Shown here: one piece after another, positions 61,462 through 64,000 of the stretch
Position numbering within the stretch: the stretch's first letter is position 1
Layout: each line of letters opens with the position of its first letter
From: Melioribacter roseus P3M-2
GTDB lineage: Bacteria > Bacteroidota > Ignavibacteria > Ignavibacteriales > Melioribacteraceae
Direction of reading: 5' to 3'
DNA: 64,000 nucleotides
NCBI RefSeq assembly: GCF_000279145.1
Contig: NC_018178.1
Span: 992,001-1,056,000 of the forward strand
Position numbers and translations under genes: made by a program
The notes under the pieces: model-generated
Database searches by the model: none
Seen by the model: only the letters and a program-made list of their open reading frames with translations
Told to the model about the DNA's origin: nothing

Positions 61462-62685
61462 TTACACCGTAATGTTTGTTTCGTTGGCTTTTTGTTCTAC
61501 CCTGTTGATTGTTTTGTAAGGCAGCCCGTAAATTTTAATAAATCCTTCCGAAGCTTTATGATCGAACTGGTCTTCGATTGTATAGGTTGCCAGAGACGGG
61601 TCGTAGAGCGAATAAGGAGAAGTTCTGCCGGCAACTCTCATTGTGCCTTTATAGAGTTTAATCTTAACCAGACCCGTTACTTTTTCCTGCGATTTGTCGA
61701 CGAATGCCTGGAGCGCTTCTCTCAACGGAGTAAACCAGAGTCCGTTATAAATAAGGCTGGCAAATTCATGAGACACGAGGCTTTTATAATGCATGACCGC
61801 TTTATCGAGAGTGAGTCTTTCGAGTTCCGTATGCGCAAAATGGAGTATCGATGCGGCGGGGGCTTCGTATACTTCGCGTGATTTAATGCCGACCAACCGG
61901 TTTTCAATCATATCGATTCTGCCGATTCCGTGTTTGCCGCCAACCTCATTCAGATAATTAACCAGTTCAATCGGGCTCAATTCTTTGCCGTCCACTTTTA
62001 CTGGAATTCCTTTTTCGAATTCTACGGTAACGGTCTCGGCATAATCGGGAGCTTTCTCCGGCGATACAGTATGGAGGTATGCGTCTTCGGGCGGTTCCTG
62101 CATCGGGTCTTCTAGAATGCCGCATTCGATTGCCGTTCCCCAGATATTATCGTCTATCGAATAGGGATTGTCTTTTGTAATTGCGACCGGTATGTTGTTT
62201 TCCTTGGCATATTCAATTTCTTCCTCGCGGGATTTGAATTCCCAGGTTCTCAAAGGCGCAATGCATTTAAGATCGGGAGCCAGGGCTCCGACCGAAACTT
62301 CGAATCTCACCTGGTCGTTTCCTTTGCCCGTGCAGCCGTGAGCTACCATAGTCGCATTTTCTTTTAGAGCCACGTCGACCAAAGCCTTAGCCAGCAAGGG
62401 TCTGCCGATAGCCGTTGCCATCGGATAAGCGTTTTCGTAAAGCGCGCCCGATCTGAGAGCCGGAAAAGCGTAATCTGTTAGAAATTCTTCGGTTAAATCT
62501 TCGATATAGACTTTGGAAGCGCCGGATTTAAGGGCTTTTTCCTCCAAACCGATCAATTCTTTGGACTGACCCAGATTGCCCGTAAACGTTATTATTTCCG
62601 CGTCGTAATTTTTTTTGAGCCAGTGAACCATTACCGAAGTATCGAGTCCACCGGAATACGCCACTACTATTTTCTGTTTGCTCAT
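61462..62685 (-). CDS. argG: Argininosuccinate synthase
   Basis: A 407-residue ATP-dependent enzyme joining citrulline and aspartate. N-terminal PP-loop [21 protein letters not shown], and [24 protein letters not shown] are characteristic. It overlaps argR by 4 bp and precedes argH by one base. Confidence 0.95.
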   Translation of the reverse strand: MSKQKIVVAYSGGLDTSVMVHWLKKNYDAEIITFTGNLGQSKELIGLEEKALKSGASKVYIEDLTEEFLTDYAFPALRSGALYENAYPMATAIGRPLLAKALVDVALKENATMVAHGCTGKGNDQVRFEVSVGALAPDLKCIAPLRTWEFKSREEEIEYAKENNIPVAITKDNPYSIDDNIWGTAIECGILEDPMQEPPEDAYLHTVSPEKAPDYAETVTVEFEKGIPVKVDGKELSPIELVNYLNEVGGKHGIGRIDMIENRLVGIKSREVYEAPAASILHFAHTELERLTLDKAVMHYKSLVSHEFASLIYNGLWFTPLREALQAFVDKSQEKVTGLVKIKLYKGTMRVAGRTSPYSLYDPSLATYTIEDQFDHKASEGFIKIYGLPYKTINRVEQKANETNITV

Positions 62686-63146
62686 TTTTCTATTCCCAAT
62701 AATGTTTTTAATTCTTCGATTACTTTTTTAATATTTTTTGTGGATTTCGGCACGACAATAATCGTATCGTCGCCGGCTATAGTGCCCAACACATCGGGCA
62801 AATTTTCCCTGTCGATTTGAACGGCTACTCCCTGCGCGCGTCCCAAAAATGTTTTTACAAGTATAAGGCATTCGTTCGATTCGATGGCAAGGACTTCCTC
62901 CGCTATATAATTTTTGAGCGCGCCCTCTCCGCCTTCCTGATTTATCTGATAAACAAGACCTTTTGAAGTCGGCACGCGCACCACTCCCAATTCATTCAAA
63001 TCCCTGGAAAGAGTTGCCTGAGTAACTTTAATTCCTTTGCTTTTCAAAAGTTTGCCGAGCTGAGTCTGATTAAAAACTTCCTGCGAAGTAATAATCGATT
63101 TAATCAACGAGTGACGTTTTTGAATTTCCTCTAACTTTTTTCCCAT
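62682..63146 (-). CDS. argR: Arginine repressor
   Basis: A 154-residue ArgR: N-terminal winged helix (residues ~8-75, TQAELSK-like [23 protein letters not shown]) and C-terminal hexamer/arginine-binding domain with GxxDTI-like [12 protein letters not shown]. It probably represses this arg operon. It lies between argB and argG, 13 bp after argB. Confidence 0.93.
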   Translation of the reverse strand: MGKKLEEIQKRHSLIKSIITSQEVFNQTQLGKLLKSKGIKVTQATLSRDLNELGVVRVPTSKGLVYQINQEGGEGALKNYIAEEVLAIESNECLILVKTFLGRAQGVAVQIDRENLPDVLGTIAGDDTIIVVPKSTKNIKKVIEELKTLLGIEK

Positions 63147-63159
63147 TGTTAACCTTTAT

Positions 63160-64000
63160 TTATTCGTCTACTATTTCCGTTCCTACGCCTTCCTTCGTAA
63201 AAATTTCGAGCAGAAGCGCGTGAGGAATTCTGCCGTCGATAATATGAACTTTTTTTACGCCTGCGTCGAGCGCTCTGAAAGCGGATTCCACTTTTGGAAT
63301 CATACCGCCGTTAATGATTCCTTTTTCAATCATCTTTTGCGCTTCGGAGCGGGTAAGATGCGTCATCAGCCGTTCGCCGTCTTTAATGCCTTCGACGTCG
63401 GTCATGAACACCAGTTTGGAAGAAGTAACAGCGCCTGCAATATGACAGGCGGCAATATCGGCGTTTACATTATAAACGGCGCCGTTGCCATCCACTCCTA
63501 CGGGGGCGATAACCGGCAGATAACCGTCTTTCATCAAATTTGCAAGGAATCTGTCGTTAACATTTTCGATTTCGCCAACGAGACCCAGATCTTCTTTTTC
63601 GTATTTTTTTACGCCGAGCAAGTTTCCGTCGATGCCGCTTACGCCTACCGCCCTGCCGCCGTGCATATTTATTCTTCTTACGATATCTTTATTTATTTGT
63701 CCGGCAAGCACCATCTGAACGACGCCAATCGTATCGTCGTCGGTATATCTTTGCCCGTTTACAAAATTTGTCTTGAGATTGAGTTTATTCGAAAGCGAAG
63801 TAATTTCCTTCCCGCCGCCGTGTACGACAATTATATTAATACCGATTTTACGGAGCAGCGTCACGTCCTGTGCGACCATCTGTTTAAGGTTTTCCTCTTC
63901 CATAACCGCGCCGCCGTATTTAATCACAAAAGTTTTGCTTTCGAATTCCTGAATGTACGGCAGAGCTTCTACAAGCACGTCTTCTTTTCTGAATTTTGGC
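63160..64000 (-). CDS. argB: Acetylglutamate kinase (5' end cut by window)
   Basis: The second enzyme of arginine synthesis, phosphorylating N-acetylglutamate. Matching stretches: VIKYGGAVM (phosphate loop), VVHGGGKEI, GHVG-like VGEI, INADIAACHIAGAV and the MIPKVESAFRALDAG end. A GTG at 63978 is in frame, but KFRKEDVLVEALPYI continues upstream with the usual ArgB N-terminus, so the true start lies beyond the window. Confidence 0.93.
   Translation of the reverse strand, partial: PKFRKEDVLVEALPYIQEFESKTFVIKYGGAVMEEENLKQMVAQDVTLLRKIGINIIVVHGGGKEITSLSNKLNLKTNFVNGQRYTDDDTIGVVQMVLAGQINKDIVRRINMHGGRAVGVSGIDGNLLGVKKYEKEDLGLVGEIENVNDRFLANLMKDGYLPVIAPVGVDGNGAVYNVNADIAACHIAGAVTSSKLVFMTDVEGIKDGERLMTHLTRSEAQKMIEKGIINGGMIPKVESAFRALDAGVKKVHIIDGRIPHALLLEIFTKEGVGTEIVDE

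Overview
The window looks like a piece of a Bacteroidota/Chlorobiota-group chromosome, most likely an Ignavibacteria member (Melioribacter/Ignavibacterium type). This is an inference from gene content: a type IX secretion (T9SS) sorting domain on a large secreted pectinesterase, a two-component-propeller histidine kinase, a KamA-family radical SAM enzyme, DUF3078 and M13 proteins, and moderate GC with canonical -35/N17/-10 promoters. No rRNA or tRNA gene, CRISPR array or insertion sequence was seen.

1-9000: a sulfur-assimilation cluster on the + strand: the 3' end of cysN, a CysG-like siroheme synthase, an assimilatory sulfite reductase, a TusA-like protein, an Rrf2 regulator with its own promoter and operator, cysteine synthase, a ThiS/CysO-like carrier ending in GGGGN, O-acetylhomoserine sulfhydrylase, a ThiF/MoeB-like E1, a DsrE2-like protein, a second TusA and a JAMM protease. 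Together they describe sulfate -> sulfite -> sulfide -> carrier thiocarboxylate -> cysteine/homocysteine. The carrier tail would be trimmed by the JAMM enzyme, as in the known CysO/Mec+ and HcyS/HcyD systems, here linked to two TusA proteins and DsrE2.

9000-36000: ordinary core genes, mostly on the - strand. They include two small unknowns, a secreted esterase, the pectinesterase, a LytTR response regulator with a true LytS-type kinase and a degenerate kinase, a serine hydrolase, a haem protein, an AAG glycosylase/GT9/DUF3108 trio, a propeller histidine kinase, a HAD phosphatase, an M23 peptidase, a TPR/beta-barrel protein, KamA, YbaK, an NtrC-like regulator with its kinase, and a DUF3078 protein.

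36000-48760: an AT-rich accessory island bounded by blocks of short GC-rich hairpin repeats (36.0-36.6, 44.6-44.8 and 48.4-48.75 kb). Two collinear - strand gene arrays start from almost identical ~210 bp leaders (44415-44625 and 48181-48395), each carrying TTGACA-N17-TAAATT and a TTATCG-N5-CGATAA palindrome. Most genes are separated by ~110-155 bp imperfect inverted repeats with AAC/GTT ends, resembling integron attC sites. The cargo looks defence-related: an AAA ATPase plus subtilisin pair (IetAS-like), a SIR2-like protein, two PD-(D/E/Q)xK nuclease candidates, a frameshifted HEPN gene and a PIN-domain remnant, plus a SnoaL-like protein, a PD40 protein and a cupin/AraC pair. No integrase is visible.

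48760-64000: core genes again: a CcmE-like OB protein, uvrB, a MEMO1-family protein, a lipoprotein, a methyltransferase, YitT, an unknown, a NatAB-type ABC exporter, an M13 peptidase, and the arginine genes argH, argG, argR and argB (cut by the window end).
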